Positions 19,690 through 30,159 of a DNA stretch of 64,000 nt are shown in pieces. Location: contig JAJEKV010000041.1 in NCBI GenBank assembly GCA_021234155.1, forward strand, positions 11,728,689 through 11,792,688, read 5' to 3'. The notes beneath the pieces were generated by a model. It was given only the letters and a program-made list of their open reading frames with translations, ran no database searches and was not told where the DNA came from. Within the stretch, counting starts at the first letter, position 1. Each line of letters begins with the position of its first letter. A program made the position numbers and the translations under genes. This stretch comes from Isoetes taiwanensis (Eukaryota; Streptophyta; Lycopodiopsida; Isoetales; Isoetaceae).

Positions 19690-22600
19690 TCGGATATACT
19701 ATGGATATACTCGTGGCTTAAACATGATGGTGTCCGATATATATAGTGCTCTATTAAACCCCTGAGAGAGGCCATTACACATAAAAACGGCCGAGCCCGG
19801 AGGGGCGAGCCTGTTTATCTTTGTTTCTGCTGGCCATTTTTCCAAAGTCAGCAACAGCTGAATGCCGTGGGGTTTAGAAGTCATAAGGGCTACATGACTG
19901 AATACTCACGCATTGGTAGACTTGAATATTTGCTCACAGTAAATCAGTCGGTTACAATGGTTCTTTCCTCGATTATTTGCAGGTCTGGACATCATTTTCA
20001 TCCCCTTCGCTTGCTTCTCAAAAACTCAACGTTCTCTTCTAATTCGTAACATACTTGGGGATCATTCAATGGATTAGGAAAGGCCATTCCATCACCAATA
20101 AAGAAGGTCCCATATCCAACGGTGAAACAAGAGGTATAATACTATGTTTATTTTTTCATTTGTTTGATGCCCTACATTGATTCTCATCCCGGGAGCATTC
20201 ATTTCTTTTGTTAACCGGCTTGGTCTTACGTGATGAAAGGCAATATGGAACATTGAACCCGATATATCGATATATCCGGGAGCCATTTGTCTCATCTCCG
20301 ATGCCGATAAGAACATGAGGCACAAAAAAAACTTTGGATGTTTCATTGTTATCTACTCCTGTTGGTTCATTGACAAGATATGCATCTAGTGTGGATCTCC
20401 GTGGCGGATTTCTTTATGTGACATGGTATACCTTGTCCTTCGGCTTTCATCGGTACACACATGTTTGAGAACAAATGTAACTATAACTCTCTGTAGAAGA
20501 ATGGAACAATGATTGCTGGATCCTACAACAATTCAATTGATGTGATGCAAGATGCCTGCAATGCTTCTAACCATTTTGTTGCTGCCACTAGTGCAACAAT
20601 ATGTGCAGTAAGCTCTGGTATTGTGGCTTTGAAGCCGGAAAAATTCTTAGGCAGATTTGGTACTCATGTTGCAAAGTCTGTGGATATTTCATAGTGGGTT
20701 GTCTTTATATGTGGAAAAATTTATTCCTGAAGGCTGCCATCGCCTCAAGCAAGATGCCTAGTGGTGTGGATGGATCCACCCAAAGGTGACATTGAGGAAT
20801 CGTAATCGGGGCTATGGCATTGATGGATCTGCCGTTTGTTGATCACATCATAGTTGTGGTGATCATAACACGATAGCTTATGTCTTGTTGACTAAATTGC
20901 TTGGACAGAGGCGTTCTAGTTCGGCTCTAATGGACTATGTTTATGACCCCATTTCATTAGAACTTGATTCCACTCATGTGCAAATGAAGCCATTTGCCCA
21001 AAAGCGTGGCTCGCTTTTAGCACTTCGTATGGATTTATAAAGCTATTATCTCTTACTGACTGGAGATGTTTGTTAGGTTTTTACAAAGGTACATTTGATA
21101 GTTACAGAAGACTCTTGAGTGTGCATAAAAATGTATATGCCCAAATTAATATGATCAGTCAAGTGCTTGATCTTGATGGCTGATGGCTTCTCTAGTGCAC
21201 TCCCAGCCGCATGATGCAAGAATATTCCCTCGAATATTCCTTCTAGGAGCATTGCAGCCGTACACATCATTGAGAGATGGGGTCAAACGCTTAGTTGGCC
21301 CTATTCTTCAGGCCCCTTGACAACCATTGCACAAGGAACTAATATTGCATTGACCCCAGATTAGAAGAGAGCCTATAGGCATCAGACTAAAAATAGAATG
21401 AAGTCTAAGATAAGCTTGAGGCTTCTATGAATCGTTCAACTTCTGCCACAAGCAAGGCCGCACTGCTTCCCTACAATTGCTGCTGCATTCTTCCATGATG
21501 TTCTCCTGCAACACTACAGTGCCTACATTGACTTCACACTGTTGCTTATGACTGTTCCATACCTGGGAACCCACCATCTGCAAGTAGAATCAAGACACAG
21601 AATGAAGATACAGGCTGGGGGATTTGAACCCCCTTCTTCCATTTTCAAAGACTTCTTCACATATACAAAATATTCTGACTTTCTGTAATGAAACTGAAAA
21701 ATTAACCTTACGCCCCTACTTAAGAGTTAATTGTCAGGAATCTGAGAGAAACCTAATCGGCCTGCATTAAGCTATCATCAGATATGAGCCTATGCTCCAA
21801 ATGCAGAGAACTTCCAGAAGCACTTTCTGTTCTAGCATTGCGGTCATTTACAATTTAAAAGGAGAAATTAGGCCATCATGCATTTCGCTTCTTCTTTTGG
21901 TCGTCCCATTGAAGAATCGGCAGAAAACTACTGCCAAGCATCAAAACGACTTGCATCTGCCCTAGCCGCAACCGCCCTAACCATATCTGCCCTAGCCGCC
22001 CTCTGCCTTCAAGACGCCCATAGCCTACTCGTCGCCATAGCATCTTCTAACGATGGGCCTTGCATCAAACCATGGAGGCGCCACGCCCGACCCGTCCTAA
22101 GCATTTCCTTCAATACAGGAACACAAAAGATTCCTTTCTGCTCTAAAAATATACCCAATTTCATACAATACAAGCCAAAAACCATCTAAACCATATGCAA
22201 CAAACATACGGTTTCATGAACTAGCCAACTATATCTTGCAAATGCACCGTTCATATTTTTCTTGTCTTATATTGTACACCAACACGTGGATCTATATATA
22301 AGATTTCATTTTTCTATTCATGCTATATTCTGGTCTAGTTTAGTGCAGACTAAATTTCCTTTATCTCGGGCTTTTCCCTGTTGTAAGTAGCTAGGTAGCT
22401 GAATTTCTGATATAATCATGTCGGAGAAAAAGTTGATTACATTGCAAGGGTGCATTTGTGATTGGTGAAACATAGGCTAACATATTGCAGTTATAAGTAC
22501 CATTTTATTTCATTATGCCTTACGTTTATTGAGATTTGGATTCTATAAACTAAAGGTGGTACTTTATGAAACTTGGAATTGGGTGCGTGAAACAAATGAG

Positions 22601-24650
22601 CTGAATCTGTAATGAGCTGAATCTGATCGAGTTTCAGAAAACAAGAAATTACAGGGTGACTAATGCAAATCCAGTAAATGCTGACGCTGGACCAGTCGAT
22701 TACGGTTGAGGAGCTGCTATTGTTTTTTTGTGTTTCCTGAAGACTTAGACTCTGATTTTTTTAAGAATGAATGGTGCGTGGCCTTGTTGCACATGGCCTT
22801 CTATGCCCGCAGTAGTAGCTCCAATTCATAAGGCATGTGACCCTCACTGCCCGGCCAAAACTACCACACAATCGTGATTAGCTCATTGTTGGCAAAGCTG
22901 CTGGCCAAAACTCTTGAGCAGTAATTGATAGCATGGCAGAGAAAAAAGAAGTATGTGTGCAGGGTTCAGACTTAGACACTTCACAATCTATCATATTTTT
23001 ATATTGCAGATCTTGCTTGATACAAGAAAATAGAAATAAGCGACAAGATCTTTATTGTTGCTTGTAGAGTTTGCAAAGGTTTTTGATTAAAGAATTCGTA
23101 GAACTTCTAAGCAAGAAAGATTTAGAAATCTGGAGCTTCATCTAAGTGGGCCAAAGTCTGGCATTTCATTCATTTCACTCAAGCGCAGGGTTGTGAAATG
23201 AGGACTACCAATCCATTCTTTTGTAAGATCTAGCAAGTAATCTATCTGTTTTTTGTGTTTATTCACAGAACTTTGTCACATATACTAACTACACTTTATT
23301 TTTTTCTTCCATGTAGTGGTAGCTTTACATGTACACTGTTAATCTTGGTCTTACCTTGCACTCATAGCATCTTTGAGTGCGTGGTCCATCTTCAACAGTG
23401 GTATCAGTTCATCAAGATAATTGTTTCAACTGCCTTATTGATCCTTTTTTATTGAGTGGTCTTGTAAAAGCATATGGTGATACCAGGTATATGATGACGT
23501 TTTCTATTTTGCTGGCATTCAATCCTTTGTTTAATGCTGGTTCTCAACTGGAGGTTTTCAGCGGTTCATTACAGAGAATTTTCATTCGGAGAATGCTTCT
23601 GACAAAGAAAATGAGCGGGCCTTAGAACGTCTTAAGAAAATTTATGATCAAGTTCTCAACGACTATGTCAAAGATTTGCTGGCAAGTTCACAGCTTGATT
23701 GATCCAGTAGAGCACAGGAAAGTAAGGACATTGCTTATTCTTGCATTTTAACTTCAAAATAACGGGAGCCTGCTCTTTGGTGCAACCAACTTTGCTGGAT
23801 GTATTATAATACTGTAGTCAACCAAGATAACACCATTTCTCCATCACCAAGATTATGTTCTTATCCTAAAGCATCCCGAAGGGCAGCTCTATACATGTAT
23901 ATATGCCATCAGGGCTAGTAACCTTGGCATATTAGAGTTTAGGCATCAATTATCCCTGGGACGAAGAGCCTAAAATTATTAGATTGTATACATGGTTAGT
24001 GTACAATGGGTGATATAACCTGCGATGCATTCTACATAAAGTGGTGAAAGCATTATTGCACACTTAAGTTGTGTGCTTATAAAGTCTATCAAAGCAGAAT
24101 GACTTTTGGTAATTTCAATGTTCTTAAACGTGTGCAATAACTTGAGTTTGTCAAAGTGTTTCTATTGGCGCTCACAGTTCGATAACTTAATAAGGCAGGA
24201 ATTTGAATATATTATATGATAATAATCAGGTCTATGTCATTCTATTGCAGCATCTGCTCTTTAAGAATCTTAAATACATCATCTAAATTGTCAAATTGGC
24301 TTCTGGATTTTAGGTTGATGGAAGGTTGCCAAGTAATGCTCAATCTCTGGCTACATTTTATGCTGATCCAAAAAAAATCATAAAGAATGCTATATTTGGC
24401 AAAATGCAGCCACAAGCAATAATGACTATATTTGGCAAAATGTAGCGCTTGTACTGATTTGACAAAATGCGACCAATGTAGCCCTTATACTGACCACTAT
24501 ACTTGGCCCTTGTTCTAATGCTGAATTGATTTGAGTGTAGACCATATAGTTAAAGGCGATGGCCCTTATATGTTTGAAATATAGGGAAAACTACAAAATA
24601 CTTTTCAGTTTGCGTTGGTTTAGGGGTATGTTTTTTAGGGAAAAACTATA
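19690..24650. other. about 5 kb without a recognised gene
   Basis: Several open frames exist but none is recognised. Two stand out. Frame 20509-20694 (61 codons) encodes a Ser/Ala-rich peptide with HFVAATSATICAVSSGIVAL. A possible exon at about 23560-23701, preceded by TTTTCAG, encodes a Lys/Glu-rich helix (ENERALERLKKIYDQVLNDY) ending at a TGA. Near 21610 a GGGGGATTTGAACCCCC palindrome resembles a tRNA T-arm but no D-arm is present. The rest looks like intergenic or intron sequence. Confidence 0.35.
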
Positions 24651-24657
24651 AAAGCCA

Positions 24658-24921
24658 CAAGCTGCAGATTCTCTTTTGAGGCTTGTATCTGAACTTAAAC
24701 AAAGTGCCGTATTTTCTAACTTTTTGTCATTGAATGAGCATATTGACCAACGTGTTCCGAAATTTGAGGAACAAACCGAAGAGGCGGAGATTGCTCTGAT
24801 GTCAGTTGGCGAACAAGTTAGCAACATGCTTGAAGGATCTGTAGACACATTATTATATTTCAAGGCAGAAATCTGGCATTCCAAGAATCATTTCTTAAGA
24901 AATATGCTCAGGAACAGCTAG
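24658..24921 (+). pseudogene. MED22-like exon (Mediator subunit 22 C-terminal part)
   Basis: An open segment reads QAADSLLRLVSELKQSAVFS then NFLSLNEHIDQRV and a Glu-rich helix to a TAG at 24919-24921. This matches the conserved C-terminal half of plant Mediator subunit 22 ([20 protein letters not shown] in the family), a helical head-module protein linking activators to RNA polymerase II. The last 25 or so codons no longer resemble it. I find no N-terminal MED22 exons in the preceding 4 kb, so this may be a dispersed fragment, or the last exon of a gene broken up by transposons. The LINE begins about 270 bp downstream. Confidence 0.6.
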
Positions 24922-25186
24922 ATCGAATATAAACCAAATGACAAATATTTCATAATTGCAGGTTGCAACTTCAGGTTTTAAATGAAAGCATCATGTACAC
25001 TAATAGAAATTTCGCTTTGTTCTTCAATAGAAGTCCTTGCAAGGCCTGTTTAATGTAGACTGAAATCTATATTTTGTTAATAGGAGCCCTGCAGCAATGT
25101 CCCCGATCTCAATCAAAGCATTGAAGATGATGCATTGTGACAGTGAACAAATGTTTTCCCTTGTTCTATCATGGACATAATTTTCT

Positions 25187-26092
25187 TTGGACTGCCAAGT
25201 GACTGAGCTTGCTAAGGACACATCTAGTCGAGTTGCTGCCTTGGAACGTTCCTATTCTCATGCAACCAAGGCACCTCCAACTTCTTCTTCAAAGCATCAT
25301 GATCATAATGTGAGATCCATGCCTAGTTCATCCTCCCCCCAATTTCAAAACTCTCATGTAACAGGTTTTGCATCTACACCTGCATCTACATCTGCTCAGA
25401 GGCGTAGAGAATACATTGATAGGCACAACCGTCAGTGTAATCTGGTCATTCGTGGCATGCCAGAAGAAGCATCAGAGGACTTGCAAGAAAAGGTACAGAC
25501 TTTAGTGTTAGCTAAATTGGACTTCACAACACCAGTTGTTGTCACTGCTGCACATAGGGTTGGAGCATTGCAGCCCCACCACCCGCGCATAGTGAAATTT
25601 ACAGTGCGAAATTTGAGTACTAAAATGGATATCCTCAAGCAGGCCAAGCAATTGAAAGGGACATCTCTCTATCTGGATTTTGATCTTACTAAGTCCCAAC
25701 TGTTAGCCAGATGCCAGAATTTGCAAAAGGTCCAGGACATTCAAAAGAATGGTGGTAAGGCTGCACTGATTCGTGGAAAACTACGTATTTTTACACCATC
25801 ACATGCAACCTTTGCTGACGCCTTTCATCATGCTAAGGCCACTCATACTGCTGGTGTTAAAGTCCATTCTCCCATTTCCCATGCACACACCAACGCTGCA
25901 AATGCGCCTCGTGTTGTTCCATCTTCTGCACCCACCACATCTTCTTCTGCTCAAGGCCATTCCTCTCACGATGTTGCTAATGGTACCCTTGATGCTGCTG
26001 CTGCTGATGTTGCTGCTACTGCTGCCGCTGCCGCCTCTATTGCTCCAGCCTCCTCAGCTCGCACTGCTCATACCTCAAATGTACCTTCCTAG
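25187..26092 (+). CDS. LINE ORF1 protein (RNA-binding, L1 ORF1p-like)
   Basis: An open frame of 301 codons, without breaks but lacking an ATG at its start. Residues 1-25 look like the end of a coiled coil (VTELAKDTSSRVAALERSY). A Ser-rich stretch follows. Residues about 85-205 resemble the RRM-like plus C-terminal domains of L1 ORF1p: CNLVIRGMPEEASEDLQEKV, VVTAAHRVGALQPHHPRIVK, then LLARCQNLQKVQDIQKNGGK. The last 90 residues are His/Ala/Ser-rich with an Ala run (ADVAATAAAAASIAPASS). ORF1p coats LINE RNA as a chaperone. It ends at TAG 26090-26092, four bases before ORF2 starts at 26097. Confidence 0.8.
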   Translation: MDCQVTELAKDTSSRVAALERSYSHATKAPPTSSSKHHDHNVRSMPSSSSPQFQNSHVTGFASTPASTSAQRRREYIDRHNRQCNLVIRGMPEEASEDLQEKVQTLVLAKLDFTTPVVVTAAHRVGALQPHHPRIVKFTVRNLSTKMDILKQAKQLKGTSLYLDFDLTKSQLLARCQNLQKVQDIQKNGGKAALIRGKLRIFTPSHATFADAFHHAKATHTAGVKVHSPISHAHTNAANAPRVVPSSAPTTSSSAQGHSSHDVANGTLDAAAADVAATAAAAASIAPASSARTAHTSNVPS

Positions 26093-26096
26093 GAAA

Positions 26097-27000
26097 TGTG
26101 CCTTCGGTTGGTGTCTTGGAATTGTCGAGGTTTTCCCTGGCGTAAAGGTGATGGCTTGAATCCCATTGCAAAAGATATGGATATCCTTCTGCTCATGGAA
26201 ACGTGGGAGCATTCAGCCAAACGGCTACCTCATTTTACAGGCTATCAATTCTTTTCATTATTTAATGAATGTCATGGGCAACGAGGTTGCGGTGGAGTTG
26301 CTTGCTATTTCAAGGATGCCCTTGCTCCATATATCACGCTTCATAAAGCTGATAGATATAATCGCTACATGTGGATCAAACTTCATTGCCACAATAGTAG
26401 CACCATTTTGTTCTTCGCTTGTTACTTCCCACCTACATCATCACCTTTTTATGATGAATACGATGTCGCCGCAGATGATCCCTATGGTGATCTTTATGAT
26501 GACATTGCTCGATTCAAACAGCTTGGGGCGTGTTATTCTTCTTGGTGATTTCAATGCTCGTGACCGGGCTTTGAAATGCAAGCTGCTCAACTCATACTTG
26601 AGAATGTCCGCGACCCTCTATGGATGTACGCTAATGATGATCTTTCCACGTTCATCGCCTCGATGCTAACAAACCCGATCTCAACATTTGGAAGGGAGCT
26701 CATCCGGTTGTGTGAAGTCTTTGAGATGGTACTTTGTAATGGCTTAGAGCACTGGCCACACTCTAAAGGTATTACATGCAGACAGGATAGGCAGGGTGGT
26801 GGTACTAGTGTTGTTGATTATGTCATTTCCCAAGTGCAAGCTTTGGATCTCATTTCAGATTTTCGAATTGGCACAAGGCATAGAGATGAGGAGATAAAAT
26901 CTGATCACTATCCACTTTATTTGTCATTAAAGTGGCAGCTTTCCACCTCTTCAACCCATTGCTATCCGGGCTCCTGCCCTTTCGCATTTGCTTGACTTAT
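26097..27000 (+). pseudogene. LINE ORF2 endonuclease domain
   Basis: This is the apurinic-type endonuclease of L1 elements. The frame opens MCLRLVSWNCRGF with the active-site Asn, then LLLMETWEH with the metal-binding Glu, in an open frame to 26548. A one-base shift near 26525 moves to RVILLGDFNARD (Asp and Asn of the active site). Another shift near 26575 leads into 26576-26995 with GGGTSVVDYVIS and IKSDHYPLYLSL (the final Ser-Asp-His). All catalytic motifs are present but split over three frames. It nicks target DNA to prime reverse transcription. Confidence 0.85.
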
Positions 27001-27009
27001 TCTAGATCT

Positions 27010-28320
27010 TTTGAATATGAGCAGGACATTAGCTCCCTCGAGACTTGCGTGTATGTTGGATTACCCAACTCTTCAAGAGCGTAATGCAACATTTGCTGAT
27101 GCTTTGCTTACTTCTGTTGTCTCTTGCTTTGGTACACATTATTCGGTGTTGCTCATGCCGGTAGGAAATCCTTTTCCTAGAAATGCCACGGTTTGATGAA
27201 GACTGCAAGCAGCTTAAAAAACAATTGCGAATGATAGTTGAGCTAGATACGCGACATAATGCCATTCAGAATTATAAGTCTGTTTTGAAACACAAGAAGG
27301 CACGCTTTGTTGATGAGCATCAGAAGCAAATGTTTGAATTACTACTACGTGAGCCCGGACCGGACTCGCAAAAAAATATTATATCGACCACCTCCCACCC
27401 TTGGACATATTTCTATGCAGCAATGGGATGAGCGACTGGTCCACTTATATGATCATCCTGGGGTCCTTAATTCTGTGCCTTCTTTAGTAGGTGATATTCT
27501 TCAATTCACAGAGGAGAAAGTCAAAGAAGGACTGCGGCATCTATCTAATGGCAAGTCTCCTGATCTTCAAGGTTTGCAAGCAAAATTGCTTAAATGGGGG
27601 GGTCCGCTATTGCTTTCAATCATCACTACTCTTTTAAATCAAGCTTTGCAAGAAGGCTTGCCAGAAACTTGGGCTGTCAGTAAGGTCGTACCAATTTACA
27701 AAGCAGGTGATAAGCATGACCCTTCTAATTATCGCATGATAATGGTAAGTTCCATATTCTCAAAGCTCTTAGCCGGTCTTATCGAGAAGCGATTGACATC
27801 ATCATGGGCGTAACATACCGGTATGCGGTTGTAGGACGAGCAGGCTTTCGTCCATGCCATTCTACAATAGACCATATTTTCACATTGTGCATGCTTATTG
27901 AACATAGTCGAAGTTTGAAACAAGACCTCTATATATGCTTTGTGGATTTTACTTCTGCTTTTGATACAGTACCACGCAAGCTTCTTTGGCGGTGCTTTGC
28001 GTGCACTTGGGGTTCCACAAGATCTTCAAAATGCGGTTTATCGGCTCTATGAAAGGGGTTTTGCTAAATTTCCAAAGATCGTGTACTTAAATCACTAGCA
28101 ATATTGGAGTTCCGCAGTGGTTGCCCTTTATCTCCTACACTCTTTGGCTTGTACATTGATCAATTGGAAGAATGGCTTGATAATCATGACGGCGGAGGTC
28201 CACATTTGGCACACTATATCATTAGGCAACTTATGTATCTTTGATGATGTTTCACTTCCGCACATACCGCCGCTAGTCTGCGGCAACATTTACATGCTCA
28301 GACAGTTTTTGTGAGAACAC
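27010..28320 (+). pseudogene. LINE ORF2 reverse-transcriptase domain
   Basis: The frame 27307-27813 carries FTEEKVKEGLRHLSNGKSPD, LPETWAVSKVVPIYKAGDKH and SNYRMIMVSSIFSKLLAGLI (RT motifs 0-2). After a frame change, 27804-28052 has GRAGFRPCHSTIDHIFTL and LYICFVDFTSAFDTVPRKLL (motif A, catalytic Asp). The SPTLFGLYIDQLEEW-type motif B appears near 28130-28175 in another frame. The YADD box is lost: around 28228-28250 an extra base turns it into an Ile-Phe-Asp-Asp reading (CIFDDVSL). This copy is therefore dead. Confidence 0.85.
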
Positions 28321-29420
28321 AGTGTCTCACAGATAATCTCCAAAAGACCAAGCTTTTGGTAGTTCAATCTTCTCGTCACAATGTTCCCACTATGCACTAT
28401 GATAGCTGCTGGGTTGAAGTTGTAGATAGCTACAAGTATCTTGGTGTAGAATTGTGAAGAATACACTTTGGGAACAATGTATTACCAACCAATGGTGGCT
28501 CTTTGGATGGAGAGCACTCTATGCAATGCAAAACAATTGTTTTCGCAAGAGAAATTTATGATTGGCCACGGAAAGCTCACTTGTTTTGGGCTTTGGTAGA
28601 GCCTGTTTTCTTTGTATGGTTTCAAGTGTGGGGGCACGCCATTAGTGCTAGTGCTTGGGAGAGCTTGGAGCGGGTGCAAAAGTCCTTTCTCACTTATAGC
28701 CTTGAGTTAAAACAACGGTGCCCTATGCTATTCTTTTACAAGAGGCGGGTTTTTGGCCTCTTCAACATTACGCCATGAAGTGCCATCTCCACTATATCCG
28801 CAAGGTGCACCACATGGATGATGTTAGATATCCTGTTCTCGACTTGCCATGGCTGAATCTCCTCGGCGTTTGAAACGATGTTGGAAAGAGCATTGCACTA
28901 CATGGTTTGCCCGTCGGGTTTGTGCATGATGCTTGCCGATTCGATCCCGAGCTTTTGCAACAATATCTCAATGGTCGCGTTTTCTCAAAAGATATGGGGA
29001 CGATTACTTTGGCCCAAGTGAAAACCGGGTCATTATCATGCACACATAAATCCCACCTTGGCACCGGGGCCCCAAGCTTATTTGCTTGCTTCATTGTCGG
29101 GGAACAAGCTTGTAGCTATTGCATCAATTCGCACGGGGTCCCACAGTGCCACGGATTGAGACAGTAGATGGGAGCGGCCGCGAATTGCCGCGAGAAGCGA
29201 GACTATGTGTGCTGCCGCCATTGTGAGTTATTGAAGATGAAAGCCATACTCTTCTGAGTTGCCCTGCTTTTGAGATAGTCCGGAATCATTTTTTGACCTT
29301 AGCATTCCATTCCACGCTTCCACACCTTCTCAGAGCACCATCGATGCATGACTTGGCATTATACATACTTGAGGTTCTAGATAAACGTCTGCAATTACTG
29401 AGCCCTCAGTAGTCATTATC
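28321..29420 (+). pseudogene. LINE ORF2 C-terminal region with zinc motif
   Basis: Broken frames contain the thumb/connection (ESLERVQKSFLTYSLELKQR near 28658-28715) and, near 29215-29275, a Cys-x2-Cys ... EDESHTLLSCPAF motif after a frameshift. The second LINE copy has the matching CCHRSAIEDECHALQICPAF. The frame closes at TAG about 29410, followed by the 3' UTR. Confidence 0.65.
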
Positions 29421-29590
29421 TCCGCTTGTCTAGTATCATCATTACTGCAAAGGTTTTTCCCTTGAAAACCTTTCGAGGCAGGGGTTTTTTAATCCTAGTA
29501 GTAATAATTGTACTAGCCCATTGTATGGGTCCCATGACCTATTGGTCTCCGTGGACGTTAAAAAATTTATTCTATTCTATTCTATTTTAA
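29421..29590 (+). repeat. LINE 3' UTR with ATTCT-repeat tail
   Basis: The 3' UTR carries pairable runs AAAGGTTTTTCCCTTGAAAA / CCTTTCGAGG and GGTCTCCGTGGACGTTAAAA, shared with the second copy at 33.67-33.82 kb on the opposite strand. The element ends in repeated ATTCT (about 29567-29588) rather than poly(A). Confidence 0.8.
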
Positions 29591-29996
29591 GCAGATCTTG
29601 ATTGCAAATTCGCAAACCAAATATTTGGAATAACAAGCTTTGGTTTCTAGCTTTGGTTTAATCATCTCTGCACAAGATAAAGCCTCTTGAAATTACTAAG
29701 TATTCATTAACGGAATGTTATTAGAAAACATGGTCACTGAAGGTATAACATACAAAATAATAGAGTCCATATAATTTTTGGAACATTGGACTCAAAAAGC
29801 ATTGGGTGCCCTCAGTCTACGTTTTTTATTTTTCTAATGTCCATCTAATATGCATGTTATAACTTGATGAGGATCAGAGATTTCTTCAGGCCAATGTTCA
29901 TAATGTCGTGGTATCAAGTATTGTATTGTTTTGAAGTAACAATTTTGATTGATTGTGAAAACATGAAACTGAAGTACGATTTAAGCCACTTAACCC

Positions 29997-30043
29997 TCAG
30001 GCCACGGAGGGCAACCCTCTGTGCGCAGCACCTTGTTTCACTA
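29997..30043 (+). repeat. hairpin repeat shared with 54472-54516
   Basis: The core GGAGGGCAACCCTC then TGTGCGCAGCACCTTGTTT is nearly identical to sequence at 54488-54516. It can form a GAGGG-CAA-CCCTC hairpin. The element it belongs to is not recognised. Confidence 0.55.
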
Positions 30044-30119
30044 TTATATGACATTAGATGAAGTCGTCGTACCCAAAAAGAGATGTTTGAGGTTCTGATT
30101 TATTTCTCTCTTACTATTA

Positions 30120-30152
30120 CTAGTTATGGTGCCCGGCGTTGCCGGGCTTTAG
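30120..30152 (-). mobile_element. possible Helitron 3' terminus
   Basis: On the minus strand the sequence ends with a perfect hairpin GCCCGGC-AAC-GCCGGGC, seven bases, then CTAG followed by T. A GC-rich hairpin a few bases before CTRR-T is the hallmark of a Helitron 3' end. The element would extend to the right (higher coordinates). I could not locate its 5' TC end, and no RepHel protein is present. Confidence 0.4.
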
Positions 30153-30159
30153 TACAATT

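Larger units (their letters stand above)
25187..29590 (+). mobile_element. L1-type LINE, 5'-truncated, ORF2 decayed
   Basis: ORF1 is followed within 4 bases by ORF2 with endonuclease, reverse transcriptase and C-terminal zinc motif in order, then a 3' UTR and a tail of ATTCT repeats. The 5' end is approximate: ORF1 is open from position 25187 but starts with TTG, not ATG, so the true start is missing. ORF2 has at least six frame breaks. A second copy (33.67-34.85 kb, minus) and a third fragment (63.6 kb to the end) belong to the same family. Confidence 0.88.

Noticed and set aside
21605-21640. tRNA gene around GGGGGATTTGAACCCCC
   Set aside because: Only a T-arm-like palindrome; no D-arm, anticodon arm or acceptor stem could be found around it.
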